Positions 10,352 to 22,918 of a DNA stretch of 64,000 nt are shown here, in pieces. Under the pieces are notes generated by a model, which was not told where the DNA came from, ran no database searches, and was given only the letters and a program-made list of their open reading frames with translations. The stretch's first letter is position 1, and the number at the start of each line of letters is the position of its first letter. Source of the DNA: Druceiella hillmani. Taxonomy: Eukaryota; Arthropoda; Insecta; Lepidoptera; Hepialidae. The translations under genes were made by a program, and so were the position numbers. The stretch covers positions 1,407,001 to 1,471,000 of the forward strand of contig JAYKKI010000014.1 in assembly GCA_039881145.1 (NCBI GenBank). The letters run 5' to 3'.

Positions 10352-13300
10352 ATACAGTTAGAGGTACACAACATACTTATGCAATTATTGCAGGTCGAGT
10401 GGCTGGCAAATTCGTTGTTTTTGCGTTAATTTAATGTATTAATGTGATGTTCTGATCGATTAAAATATTATGGCGATATTTGTACTTAATGGACTCATTT
10501 GATATCTAGTATTCCATAAAACAATATGTCTTTTCTATCTTTTAAATTATTTATTGAAAAGTCGATACAAAAATTCTCATTGCAATTATCTTCTGTAAAT
10601 AGAGAAAGTGCAAAATTACATACATACTAATCGTGGACATTCTGCCATTAATTGCTTAAATTAAAATTAAAGTTTAGTAGATTGATAGGCACATAAGATG
10701 AAGTTTTTATTCAAAACACGTAATACTCCGTACATTGCTGTTGATATTAAGATAATCCTTTTAACAATAACATCAATGATCTATAATAGCTGTCATTATA
10801 CCTCTTCGTTATTTATTTTCTTTTTAACAATTTCTGATGATTAGGGTACATTAATCAATAAAAATAATAATTTATAGTTTTAAGTACACAAAGTCAGCTA
10901 TTATTTAGTTAAATGTACTCAAAAACGTAGATAACCCTTTCAGATGAAGTTTACTTTCTGTCCAAAATTGTCATCATCTTCTCTTGATTGGAAGTTTGTT
11001 CCATCTAAATCTTATAAAATAATGGTATAACAAAGTGAAACCCCCCCAAAATCTATTAGATCTATGGCTTTTGATAGCACAATCACTTTTATAAATTTAT
11101 AATCTTCATATTATTTTATTTCTTTGTAAAATCGTAAATAACTCACAAACTTTTTTCGCTTTTAGTTTAATACCCGATTTTTCACACATTCAGCAATTCT
11201 GAAAATTTCGTTATTTATTTATGCTGCCAAATTATGAAATAATTTGAATTCTGGCATCAGAAAATTATGAAAAAATTGACTCGAAATATTACGTTTCTCC
11301 TAAGACATTCATTCGACTATGGATACTCTGTACCTTATGTATTCATTCTTTTTTTTCTAAAATCACTACTAAGTTTTTGGTGTACTGCTGATTGTAATAT
11401 TGATAAGTCAAACGTTTTAGGAAACAATCAACTTCCAGAGAAAGTAAGGAAATATCATAAGAATTTAAACATAAGATTTTCCTTTTGACATTTGAAGTCA
11501 TGTTGACTAAAATCAGATAGGCATATAATCATTATGATAAATGAAATGTACTTGAACATAAACTTGATATCAATTATATTTGACGTAAAGTAATTATCAG
11601 AAAAATCACAATTACTTAATTTTAAATTTATGCGGCCTATTCAGAAAACACTTGAAAAAATGAAGATTTACAATTTTAGTTAGAACTATTAAATACTTAA
11701 AAAAATCTCGGTAGGTCATTTCAAAAACAAAATTTTAAAATACAATACCGGGTAGACGATATCGATTGACCTTAAACGTGTTTTTCTAAGGCTACTCCAA
11801 AAGATTAAACTAATCCAACCAAAGTCCGCTTTTGAAATACATAATGTTATTTGAAGTACGCAAAATTTCATATAGTGTTGGGCTCAGGTGTTTTAAGAAT
11901 AAAAATGATACGTTATATAGAGGGAATGATAAATATAAGCTCCTTAATACTTTATGTAATCTACAATCAGACATGTTTTAATACTTTTCATAATAGCTTG
12001 TGAACACTATTTTTAAGAAACTGAATCAGCAAGATTGAATAAAGTACAGATTATGTCTCGTTCCCTCCATTCTAAAGATGTATCGTATTCTTCCAAGTTA
12101 CTTACAGGAAAGGTCGTCAAAAGGTCACGTAAAATTTGAAAAGAGCAAAAAACATATTAATTTTTGTAAAATGGTCACACATTAAAAAAGACAGTTGGTA
12201 TTATTTTTTATAATAACATATGATGTAATTCATTACATTTTCTTTGTTATTTTTATTTCTCATTAACAATTCTTGATATTTTAAAAATATAATACGTGTA
12301 CATTTATAAAGACAGCTTTTTCCTTCTCTTAAGATCACAAATCGTATTTTATTTTTTGTCTTCTCCCGATTTTCTGAAAACAAATTTTATAACCTCTGAC
12401 CTATTTTCGCCGGTTCCTTTTATTTCTTTTTCTTTCGGCCTATGTATAATTTCTCTTTTTCTCTCCTCTTAATGTACATATATGCACACTTTTCAAATAT
12501 TGCTATGTAAGCTTGTTACTTCCGTTCTAGTTAACTGTGAGAGATTGCATCTAAACCATTCTGCCTTGTTTATTTATAACATGTGGAAGTTTCACTTTAT
12601 AAACAAAGACATATAATCAGCAAGATGGTTGATTTTTTTGCAAAGGTGGAAATAGAGTTGTCAATATCTACTGTAAAAACCTAAAAAACTTCGTTAGTTT
12701 CAATTGTAAATCAATGAAATGTACGAAAGTACGAAGAAGTGATAAAGATTCAATATCATTATGTGCCCCATCGCCTTCCTTTACATTGGGTTAATCCTTA
12801 AATATGGATGCTGCCCATTCACTACAGTTACTCTGGGTTCTTTAATGTCAGGGATACCTGCTTTTTGGAAAGGTCATATTTATAAATCCATCTTAACTTA
12901 TATCCACTTAACTTACGTTGTAGAAAAATTCAAATATGAAAAAGTAGCAATTTTTTATTACATAATTAATTGTAAAATATAATCGAGTGTACATTGATAC
13001 AAAAATTAAGTGACTGACATCGTTAACAATACAGTAGGAAATCGCCAATTAGAAATAAAATTAAATTTATTATACTTCAGAACTTACGTCAGAATTCAGA
13101 ACCCACTGATATTATATTAGTGCAGGCAACAGATGGTTTGAAATTCAGTTCCATGTTAATTGTTTAGAGTGATCTAAGATAGGTTTCAGTATTTGGATAT
13201 CATTAGAACTATACGTAATGAGTATAATGGCGAGATGCGGCTACGCCTTTTAACGCTGTTGACTAAAACTATTTGCGACATAAAATAAGTTAGCTAAGCA

Positions 13301-14315
13301 CCAAACCGCAAGTAACTCAAGAATATTTTTGTTTAGTATATATCATTTCCGCTAGTTAGTTGTACTTGTCTACTCTCAAATAGAATTTACGACGCGTGGC
13401 AAATTTGACAAACACTTCGTACAGTCAATAAAATATTACTGTTTTATGTTTCGGGAACGGAGGTACAGTACTGCGTTGTTGCTATCGGTTAGTCGAGTCA
13501 ACGCACTGGGTTTTAAGTGTTTTTATCTAACCAACGCATCATACGGTCGAAATACGGCTTTGTTCCTTCCTCCTTTATACAGCTTCCGTATATATGAAAC
13601 AAACCGCATTTCTCATTTGGCTTTATTCATTTCAATTGGTGTTACGTTTGAGTGTGACACTTGATTTGGGCCTTACTTTGTAAATTGAATTTAATTTGTA
13701 TTGCCATTATTTCCTAGAAGTGATTTGTAATAAAATTTATGTTTGTGAAAAATACATTTAAAAAATGTAATACTCAAGCCAATACATAATCTTCAGTTTT
13801 ATAAGGTCGTCATGAAAACGTGACTGCGTAACAGAATATTCATGGCTAACGTGTAATTGGCCACCAATTTATTAAACCATGTCTTTAAAGTATTACTCTT
13901 CATTTAAAACCTACAGCTTGCACCTTTTCAAGAAATTACGACGCAGATGAATGAACGGCAGGGCAGAGAGCGGGGCGAGGTGTGTGTTATTACTGGCGTT
14001 ATTTATCCGCATGAATTTTTCCGAGGATGCTTCTTTCCTATACACAATTATTTCCAAATAATCCAAAATAAAGAGAAAGTTGAGTTCAGATCGAGGTGAG
14101 TGCATTGGTCAACTAATAAGCCCATTACAGCAAATCGTGTTACACAAAAAACGCTTTTAAGTCATTTTTTATAAAAATTTGAAAACAATCACTCAAATAA
14201 ACGTTATAATACGAAGTCCATGCTTCCAAAAAATTTAGTGTTGTCCTAAAATATCTTTTGAATTGTTCGATATTTCAAAAGGATTTTTAGTTATTACGTA
14301 AAGTAAAAAAAACGT
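10352..14315. other. AT-rich non-coding stretch
   Basis: Several short frames exist (11267-11488, 12201-12383, 12761-12982, 13446-13664, 13911-14105), but none shows a recognisable domain or convincing splice sites. A modestly GC-richer patch lies at 13440-13660. No tandem arrays or recognised transposons are visible. Confidence 0.4.
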
Positions 14316-14508
14316 AACACATTAATTTGAGTTTAAATGCCTTAAAGTAATTATAAAAATAATTCAGAATAATTAAAAATATATTGTCAATTACTCCAAA
14401 ATTATTTTGAACACATTAATTTGAGTTTAAATGCCTTAAAGTAATTGGCATAAAAATAATTCAGAGTAATTAAAATTATATTGTCGGTAATTCCAAAATT
14501 ATTTTTTT
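14316..14508. repeat. Tandem duplication, two ~94 bp units
   Basis: The block ACACATTAATTTGAGTTTAA recurs 94 bases apart (about 14317 and 14411). It is followed in both by 'atgccttaaagtaatt', 'ataattcaga', 'taattaaa' and 'attattt'. The two units differ by a few substitutions and small indels. Confidence 0.75.
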
Positions 14509-15030
14509 TTCATTTTATCTATCAGTACGTTGCGCGCAGCTGTTATGTTGCGTTCTTCTCTTTGGCACCGAATAGTAAGCACAATGCTTTTCAATGGCGT
14601 ATCATCGCTTACTGAAATTTTAAAAGCTCGGCAACCGTCATTAATGAACTATTTTTCTCAGGCAACTTTATACCACCGTGTTGGCAACAAAATTATCTTT
14701 ATTTTGATATGTGATTTAATTAGAAAGCAGAGCAAATTACTAGTATCAACTCATTTATAACTGGCAATCCGGCTGTAGAGAATAGAAAAAATATAGTTAT
14801 TATAAGTTTTACATATTCCGTATAATTTTTACTTTCGATTGTTAATCAATTCTTTGGTAAACAAGTTACTTAAATAGTAAAAAAAGATTAATTACAATAT
14901 TTTTAATTAATGGTAACCTTGAGCACAATTCTATAGGCAACCCAGTGCCGATAAATTTGTTTATGTATTACTTTTTATAAAAAAGTACTTTTCATTTGGT
15001 AAGCAAATGGGAGAAAGACGATCTTATTTG

Positions 15031-15075
15031 AAATCTTGTACTATAAAAGTACAAATCTTGTACTATAAAAGTTGT
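15031..15075. repeat. Short direct duplication, ~22 bp unit
   Basis: AATCTTGTACTATAAAAGT occurs twice in immediate succession just before the inverted repeat that borders the satellite array. Confidence 0.7.
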
Positions 15076-15080
15076 ATATA

Positions 15081-15136
15081 AGTTTTTAAAGACACGTTTA
15101 GTTAACTTGTAGTAACTAAACGTGTCTTTAAAAACT
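15081..15136. repeat. Perfect inverted repeat at the left edge of the satellite
   Basis: Two 24-base arms at 15081-15104 and 15113-15136 are exact reverse complements around an 8-base spacer (ACTTGTAG). The right arm (TAACTAAACGTGTCTTTAAA and on) is the conserved junction of the satellite monomer, so one monomer end is inverted here relative to the array. This is a head-to-head boundary. Confidence 0.85.
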
Positions 15137-17915
15137 TTAATATATTTTTCAAGTATGAATTTGAAATGGCTCACAGTGATTTATCGATTGTCACCGACAA
15201 AGTTAATTAAATGAGTTTTTAATATATTTTTGAAGTTTGAATTTGGAATACCGTATATCGATTTATTTATTTTCCTCCACAAAGTTAACTAAACGAGTCT
15301 TTAATATATTTTTGAAATTTTAATTTTGAATGTCTCATAGTAATTTCGCGATTATTATTTACAAAGTTAACTAAACGTGGCTTTAATATATTTTTATAGT
15401 TTGAATTTGGAATAACACATATTGATTTATCAATTTTCATCCACAAAGTTAACTAAGCAAGTCTTTAATATATATTTGAACTTTAAATTTGGAATGCATC
15501 ATAGTTATTTTTTGATTATTAGCCACAAGTTAATTAAACGGGTCTGTAATATATATTTGAAGTTAGAATTTGGAATACCGCATATCGATTTATTTATTTT
15601 CCTGCACAAAGTTAACTAAACGAGTCTTTAATATATATTTGAACTTTTAATGTGGAATGTATCATAGCGATTTTTGGATTATTAGCCACAGGTTAACTAA
15701 ACAACTCTTTAATATATTTTTGAAATTTTAATTTCGAATGTCTCATAGTAATTTCGTGATTATTATTTACAAAGTTAACTAAATGTGGCTTTAATATATT
15801 TTCATAGTTTGAATTTGGAATATCACATATTGATTTATCAATTTTCATCCACAAAGTTAACTAAGCGAGTCTTTAATATATATTTGAACTTGAAATTTGG
15901 AATGTATCATAGTCATTTTTCGATTATTAGCCACAAGTTAATTAAACGGGTCTGTAATATATATTTGAAGTTAGAATTTGGAATACCGCATATCGATTTA
16001 TTTATTTTCCTCCACAAAGTTAACTAAACGAGTCTTTAATATATATTTGAACTTTTAATGTGGAATGTATCATAGCGATTTTTAGATTATTAGCCACAGG
16101 TTAACTAAAGAAGTCTTTAATATATTTTTGAAATTTTCATTTCGAATGTCTCATAGTAATTTCGCGATTATTATTTACAAAGTTAACTAAATGTGGCTTT
16201 AATATATTTTCATAGTTTGAATTTGGAATATCACATATTGATTTATCAATTTTCATCCACAAAGTTAACTAACCGAGTCTTTAATATATATTTGAACTGT
16301 AAATTTGGAATGTATCATAGTCATTTTTCGATTATTAGCCACAAGTTAATTAAACGGGTCTGTAATATATATTTGAAGTTTGAATTTGGAATACCGCATA
16401 TCGATTTATTTATTTTCCTCCACAAAGTTAACTAAACGAGTCTTTAATATATATTTGAACTTTTAATGTGGAATGTATCATAGCGATTTTTAGATTATTA
16501 GCCACAGGTTAACTAAAAAAGTCTTTAATATATTTTTGAAATTTTAATTTCGAATGTCTCATAGTAATTTCGCGATTATTATTTACAAAGTTAACTAAAT
16601 GTGGCTTTAATATATTTTCATAGTTTGAATTTGAAATATCACATATTGATTTATCAATTTTCATCCACAAAGTTAACTAAGCGAGTCTTTAATATATATT
16701 TGAACTTTAAATTTGGAATGTAGCATAGTAATTTTTTGATTATTAGCCACAAGTTAATTAAACGGGTCTGTAATATATATTTGAAGTTTGAATTTGGAAT
16801 AACGCATATCGATTTATTTATTTTCCTCCACAAAGTTAACTAAACGAGTCTTTAATATATATTTGAACTTTTAATGTGGAATGTATCATAGCGATTTTTA
16901 GATTATTAGCCACAGGTTAACTAAACAAGTCTTTAATATGTTTTTTGAAATTTTCATTTCGAATGTCTCATAGTAATTTCGCGATTATTATTTACAAAGT
17001 TAACTAAATGTGGCTTTAATATATTTTCATAGTTTTTAATTTGGAATATCACATATTGATTTATCAATTTTCATCCACAAAGTTAACTAAGCGAGTCTTT
17101 AATATATATTTCAACTTTAAATTTGGAATGTATCATAGTTATTTTTCGATTATTAGCCACAAGTTGATTAAACGGGTCTGCAATATATATTTGAAGTTTG
17201 AATTTAGAATACCGCATATCGATTTATTTATTTTCCTCCACAAAGTTAACTAAACGAGTCTTTAATATATATTTGAACTTTTAATGTAGAATGTATCATA
17301 GCGATTTTTAGATTATTAGCCACAGGTTAACTAAACAAGTCTTTAATATATTTTTGAAATTTTAATTTCGAATGTCTCATAGTAATTTCGCGATTATTAT
17401 TTACAAAGTTAACTAAATATGGCTTTAATATATTTTTATAATTTGAATTTGGAATATTACATATTGATTTATCAATTTTCATCACAAACATAACTACGCG
17501 TGTCTTTAATACATATTTGAACTTTAAATTTGGAATGTATCATAGTTATTTTTCGATTATTAGCCACAAGTTAATTAAACGGGTTTGTAATATATATTTT
17601 AAGTTTGAATTTGGAATACCGCATATCTATTTATCTATTTTCATGCACAAAGTTTAGTGTTTAATATATATTTGAATTTTGAACTTGGAATTTATCATAG
17701 CGATTTTTCGATTATTATCCATGAGTTAACTAAATATGGCTTTAATGTATTTTTGAAGTCTGAATTTGAAATATGGCATCTAGATTTGTTTATTTTCATC
17801 CAAAAACTTAAATAAATGAGTATATACATTTGAACTTGAATTTGGAATATATCATAATTATTTTTGTATTATTAGCCATAAGTTAACTAAATGAGTCTTT
17901 AATATATATATTTGA
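15113..17915. repeat. Satellite array: ~82 bp monomers in a 408 bp five-monomer higher-order repeat
   Basis: About 34 AT-rich monomers of 81-82 bases share the junction AAAGTTAACTAAACGAGTCT (with an embedded GTTAAC) followed by TTTAATATAT. Five distinguishable monomer types (82+81+82+81+82) repeat in fixed order. The type beginning AAATGTGGCTTTAATAT starts at 15781, 16189, 16597, 17006 and, as a variant, 17415. A related form starts at 15373. Higher-order units are nearly identical to each other, whereas the first ~230 and last ~500 bases are more diverged, as expected for homogenised centres and decayed edges. Because 408 is divisible by three, similar frames recur in each unit (for example 15785-16027 and 16193-16435). 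These are repeat artefacts, not genes. Confidence 0.93.
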
Positions 17916-18490
17916 ACTTTGGATTTGAAATGTCTTGTAACGATTTAACGGTAATTATGCTATCATGTAATTTTCGATATTATAGGACTTGAATAAATAT
18001 GCTATAAATATTTACGATAGAATATAATTTTTGTTTACACACAATGTCTTACACACTTGGTGAATATCAGATGTCTTTTTACTCTGAGTCGCCTACGAAT
18101 CCAAGCAAAACTAGACCTATATTGTAATTTTGATAATATATAACTACCTAATCAATTACAGAAGACAACCTTTTTAGTATTCGAGATAAAATAATAACAT
18201 TTTATAAATCAATTTATTTCTTACTTTATAACTTTTACAATGACTACAGTTGATACCATAGAATGCACCAATTAAGTTTCTAAGTATCGTACAAAAAGAA
18301 GCAACTTATTCACAACTTAATATACAAAGTGAAAGTTAATGTCCGTTAATATATCGATCACGAGACAGCATTAATTCAATAGCGACCAAAAAAGCAGCGA
18401 CCACCTAATAAATGTTCAATTATAAAGTGATGTCTACAATTCACTTACTTAGGTCGATACTTAAGCACTTAATACAGATACACACAAAAT
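17916..18490. other. AT-rich flank of the satellite
   Basis: Beyond the last recognisable monomer the sequence is unique and AT-rich, with no coding signal or element visible. Confidence 0.4.
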
Positions 18491-18720
18491 ATTGATTGGG
18501 GGAATGCGAACGTTTGAAGCGAGCGCGGGCACCGGCATCCTTAATTGGTTTCATTTTCGATTGAGCAGGCTCGTGATGCGGCCCCGCGCTTTGTACTGTA
18601 CTCGTCCACCGGTCTACATGTATAAGCACTCGTGCGCCCTACTCGCCCAGATGTACGTATAAGTAGGGCCCACCTCAGGTACAGAATGTCCTGCGGCATA
18701 ACCTCTCAGAAGTGAGCATC
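18490..18720. other. GC-rich island, candidate conserved non-coding DNA
   Basis: About 230 bases are sharply GC-richer than the surroundings (GAAGCGAGCGCGGGCACCGG, GCGGCCCCGCGC, CCCTACTCGCCCAG), with an embedded TTAATTGG homeodomain-type word. The minus-strand frame at 18441-18629 crosses it but shows no domain. The base composition suggests selective constraint. The function is unknown. Confidence 0.35.
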
Positions 18721-19051
18721 GTTCTGACGTATGGCAGTAGAGCTACACGACTCTCTAAGATTAACTGGAGTAAAATACAATTGGTACATTAACAAGTGTT
18801 GCTAAAACCTGACACTGGGATCGGTAGTTACTAAAAGTGCCATACGAACTTAGTTGGAAAATGTATATCGATCTATTGAATGAGGGTATTGAATATCAGG
18901 TCAATTCAAAATAGTCAATGCAACATTCATGTCATATACCTATTTAATCGAATGGTTACATCATGAATAACAATTTTTTTCTACTTATTTGTTTATTTTT
19001 TATGTATTATTGGCTTCAATCATGTGAACTACAGTAATATAGCTTGTGAAA

Positions 19052-19368
19052 TTTTTTATACTAAACCACGTGATCTATTTCACGTAATGATTTTCATCTA
19101 CTTGGGAAACCGTCTCTTATCAGAGTTCGGCGATCATCTAAACAATTTCGACTCTTTGTCAACTGTTGCTCATATTCTGACATTTTGTCAATTGTTGCCA
19201 GCTAGTCTAATCGTCTATGCTATTGTATTTTCCTTTCTACAATGAGCTGGCACTATTTGTATTTATCTCATAATGTTGCTCAGATGTTTTTTGACGCTTT
19301 ATATTTTTGAATAGTTTCTGGTGCTTTATACTTTTGAGAACATTTTTATACTAAACCACGTGACCTAT
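19052..19368. mobile_element. Dispersed repeat, copy A, between ~26 bp direct repeats
   Basis: A 248-base block (19093-19340) recurs almost identically at 22671-22918. This copy is flanked by direct repeats reading TTTTTATACTAAACCACGTGA plus CTAT (19052-19078 and 19342-19368, differing by one T in the run and one C/T). They resemble a long target-site duplication from an insertion of about 265-290 bases. The block shows no coding domain, poly-A or obvious inverted termini. The 73-codon frame at 19024-19245 overlaps it and is probably incidental. Confidence 0.65.
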
Positions 19369-19369
19369 G

Positions 19370-19818
19370 CTCAGGTCATAAAATTTGGGATAAATGGTAC
19401 GATTTAGTATGTGCTAAAATAAAATTTACAGAATTCTTTTTCCATACAATACTGCGTAATCAAATATAAATATATGAAAATACTAAAAGATCGATGTAAT
19501 TCTGAAGAACTTACTTTAAATTACAAAATATAAAGTAGTTTGCATATTATTTCACGTTATATTCTACCCGTCAACTCTAATTTCATTTAAATCCGTTCAG
19601 AAATTACGGATTTATAGAGTAATAAACTTTCATCTAAACTTTTGAACTTATTAGTTAGGACTTCGAAATATACGTATAAATTTCTATTTGCTAAGCACGG
19701 ATAGTATTTTAGGCAACAAATACAAATTGACAATTAATATTTTAATATATAATTTTTTTTGGATGAAAATAATGACGGTAAAAGTACTTGTAATATACTG
19801 GTAATATTTTTGTATGAG
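19370..19818. other. AT-rich spacer
   Basis: This is unique AT-rich sequence between the duplicated element and the 101 bp array. Nothing is recognised. Confidence 0.4.
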
Positions 19819-20925
19819 GTAATAACTTGAGAGTTTAATATAGATAGGTAAGAGTGGTAGCATAATACAGAATAGCTGAGGACATGATACAGTAGTGGTT
19901 TTTATAAGAATTTGAATAAACTAATAACTTGAATGTTAATATAGATAGGAAAGAGGGATAGCATAACACAAAATAACTGAGGAAGAGATACAGTAGTGGT
20001 TTTTATAAGAATTTGAATAAACTAATAACTTGAATGTTAATATAGATAGGAAAGAGGGATAGCATAACACAAAATAACTGAGGAAGAGATACAGTAGTGG
20101 TTTTTATAAGAATTTGAATAAACTAATAACTTGAATGTTAATATAGATAGGAAAGAGGGATAGCATAACACAAAATAACTGAGGAAGAGATACAGTAGTG
20201 GTTTTTATAAGAATTTGAATGAATAAACTAATAACTTGAATGTTAATATAGATAGGCAAGAGGAATAGCATAATATAGAATAGCCTAGGAAGAGATATAT
20301 TAGCGGTTTTTATAAGAATTTGAATGAAGTAATAACTTGAATGTGAATATAGATAGGCAAGGGAGATAGCAAAATATAGAATAGCTGAGGAAGAGATATA
20401 TTAGCAGTTTTTATAAGAATTTGAATGAACTGGTAACTTGAATGTTAATATAAATAGGCAAGAGTGATAGCATAATATAGAATAGCTGAGGAAGAGATAT
20501 ATTAGCAGTTTTTATAAGAATTTGAATGAACTAGAAACTTGAATGTTAATATAAATAGGCAAGAGTGATAGCATAATATGGAATAGCTGAGGAAGAGATA
20601 TATTAGCAGTTTTTATAAGAATTTGAATGAACTAGTAACTTGAATGTTAATATAAATAGGCAAGAGTGATAGCATAATATGGAATAGCTGAGGAAGAGAT
20701 ATATTAGCAGTTTTTATAAGAATTTGAATGAACTAGTAACTTGAATGTTAATATAGATAGACAAGAGGGATAGCATAATACAGAATAGTAAGAAAGAGAT
20801 GTAGTATCGGTGTTTATAAGAATTTAAATGAACTAATAACATGAATGTTAAAATAGGTAGGCAAAAGGGATAGCATGATACAGAATAGCTGAGGAAGAGA
20901 TATGGTATCGGTGTTTATAAGAGTT
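19819..20925. repeat. Tandem array, 101 bp unit, ~11 copies
   Basis: Units begin at about 19819, 19921, 20022, 20123, 20228, 20329, 20430, 20531, 20632, 20733 and 20833. Each carries TAATAACTTGAATGTTAATA, then ATAGATAGG, GATAGCATAA, GAATAGCTGAGGAAGAGATA and TTTTTATAAGAATTTGAAT. The units at 19921, 20022 and 20123 look base-for-base identical. Those at 20430-20732 form a second, near-identical group. Edge units are diverged. A 4-base insertion (a repeat of GAAT) lengthens the unit that precedes 20228. Confidence 0.93.
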
Positions 20926-21529
20926 CTGAAAACGTAATTCTATAAAGTGGAAACCGAGTATTAAAAACGTGAACAGGACTAAGTGTGTAAAAGTCTCACG
21001 TCGAGTACGACAGAATTTAGTTCAATTAGATAGATTTTTTTTAATTAGATAGATATAATTTTGTCGCGTTAATTGCATATTGCATTCAATAAGATTTGGT
21101 GCGTTTTAAAATGATCTGGTGGCGTTATTGCACTTTTCAAAAATAAAATTAAGACTATTATATTTACATGTTAGCTCTTTTCTATATTCAATAGTTTTGG
21201 ATGCGCGAGTCGAAAGTATATTGAAATTGAAATTTTACAAGTTAGATGAAATTTTGCTCAATTGTTAATTTTATGCTGCCTTCTATTCATACGAGGATTA
21301 AAAAAAACCTATCAAGTACCAGTGGAATTCGCATTATGAGGATTCCGCATATAAATGTACATTTAGGCATTTATAAACATTTTATGGTACATGATATTCC
21401 TAATAAACTATTTACAAAATTTTAATTCTTTAGAGCGAAAATATATTGCCTACTATATCATTCACAGGCGCATATTAAAAAAAAACTATTTTTAATATAT
21501 TACTACAAATTAACAATTTTCGGATTTTC

Positions 21530-21858
21530 TTCCTTACTTATTCCATGAGACCTTGTTTCTTGCTAAATTTCATAATTCTATGTCAACGGGATATACCTTA
21601 AAGATTTGATTTATTTGTTCGTGTCAAAATATACGCCATAAATTCTTAAAGGTTCTTTTTGATTGGGTTGACTTAAAAATTTTATTTTTTTACAGCTCCA
21701 AGGGACCTGGTATTTAAATATTTAAATTAACTTCAACTTGTTACCTTCACGCGTTCCTGAAAAAAGGGTCTCGACAGACAGACAGATAGATAGACTGACC
21801 GACAACGAAGTGTTCCTATCGGGTACCTTTTTTCCTTTTGAGGTACGGAACCCTAAAA
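21530..21858 (+). mobile_element. Dispersed lepidopteran-type repeat with CAGA tract and ACGGAACCCTAA tail
   Basis: The order of blocks is characteristic: TTTTTGATTGGGTTGACTTA, a T-rich run, CAGCTCCAAGGGACCTGGTA, TTCAACTTGTTACCTTCACG, CGTTCCTGAAAAAAGGGTCT, CAGACAGACAGATAGATAGA, and finally CCTTTTGAGGTACGGAACCC. From general knowledge, such repeats with this tail are very common in moths and butterflies, although I cannot name the family. It has no coding capacity. Confidence 0.6.
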
Positions 21859-22059
21859 ACTGCTAGAAATGAAGAGATAAACAAAATTATTTTTACATCG
21901 AACGTAACAAGTGCTTGTATAATTGCATTTGGCAAAGAATTATTACAGTAACTTGTAATATATCTCTTCAAGGTTTTATCCGTATGTTTGTGAGTGACTG
22001 CTGCCACTCCAACTTACGTTCTATTATCTCAGTGAAATAATAATTGCGAGTACAGGTCT

Positions 22060-22290
22060 GTAGGTAGACCGCGCCCAGACACCGCACATCCCGTATACCT
22101 GTGCAAAGTTATACTATTATAAGGTAGGTCGTATTGAACCACTTAGCGGAGGAAATGAGTGTCTTCATATCGACGAAGTCACGAACTCGATCCCTTGTTC
22201 ATTAATAGCGCGCCTGCGTTGTGGGCTAATAACTAATACATATAATGTTCCCCTTATTATGAGGGGGTAATTAATGGAGGTTAGTCACGA
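22060..22290. other. GC-richer patch, possibly a tRNA-derived SINE remnant
   Basis: The patch includes ACCGCGCCCAGACACCGCAC and later GTCACGAACTCGATCCCT, which loosely resembles a polymerase III B-box/T-arm. It also has TTAGCGGAGG about 45 bases upstream, which could be a worn A-box. The match is poor, and conserved non-coding DNA is as likely. Confidence 0.15.
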
Positions 22291-22670
22291 GTTTTGTTAA
22301 ATGACATCATTCGGCGGGTTGCCGCGGGTGGAGTCGGAAGCATATTTTTATCTCGTTCTGATTTATATTATGCTGAAGCGTTTTTCGCATCGTGGAGAAA
22401 ATTGTTCACCGTCAGATGATTATTCAGAGCATATCTTTGTACGGATTAGTAGTTGCAGATACTATTTAAATCTATTTTATTATCATTACTGGTATCAATT
22501 TTTATTTTAATTTTTATTAATGTTTTCTGTGCTTACCAAAAACTATATGCCGTGAAAAATTTTATAAGTATTTTTAATGCATTTATATGAAAATTGGATT
22601 TTAGGGCTCGAGAAATATCTAATGGAAAAAAATCAATGAGAGGCCGTTGCTATAACTACATGTGTAGATA

Positions 22671-22918
22671 TTCATCTCCTTGGGAAACCGTCTCTTACCA
22701 GAGTTCGGCGATCATCTAAACAATTTCGACTCTTTGTCAACTGTTGCTCATATTCTGACATTTTGTCAATTGTTGCCAGCTAGTCTAGTCGTCTATGCTA
22801 TTGTATTTTCCTTTCTACAATGAGCTGGAACTATTTGTATTTATTTCATAATGTGGCTTAGACGTTTTTTGACGCTTTATATTTTTGAATGGTTTCTGGT
22901 GCTTTATACTTTTGAGAA
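22671..22918. mobile_element. Dispersed repeat, copy B
   Basis: This copy has the same length (248 bases) as 19093-19340 and is in the same orientation, with only a handful of substitutions. It shares CTTGGGAAACCGTCTCTTA, CAGAGTTCGGCGATCATCTA, ACAATGAGCTGG and TTTCTGGTGCTTTATACTTT. Unlike copy A, it shows no flanking direct repeats. Confidence 0.75.

Noticed and set aside
22100..22200. tRNA gene or intact SINE
   Set aside because: The B-box-like CGAACTCGATCCC does not match the needed pattern well, and no cloverleaf can be formed.
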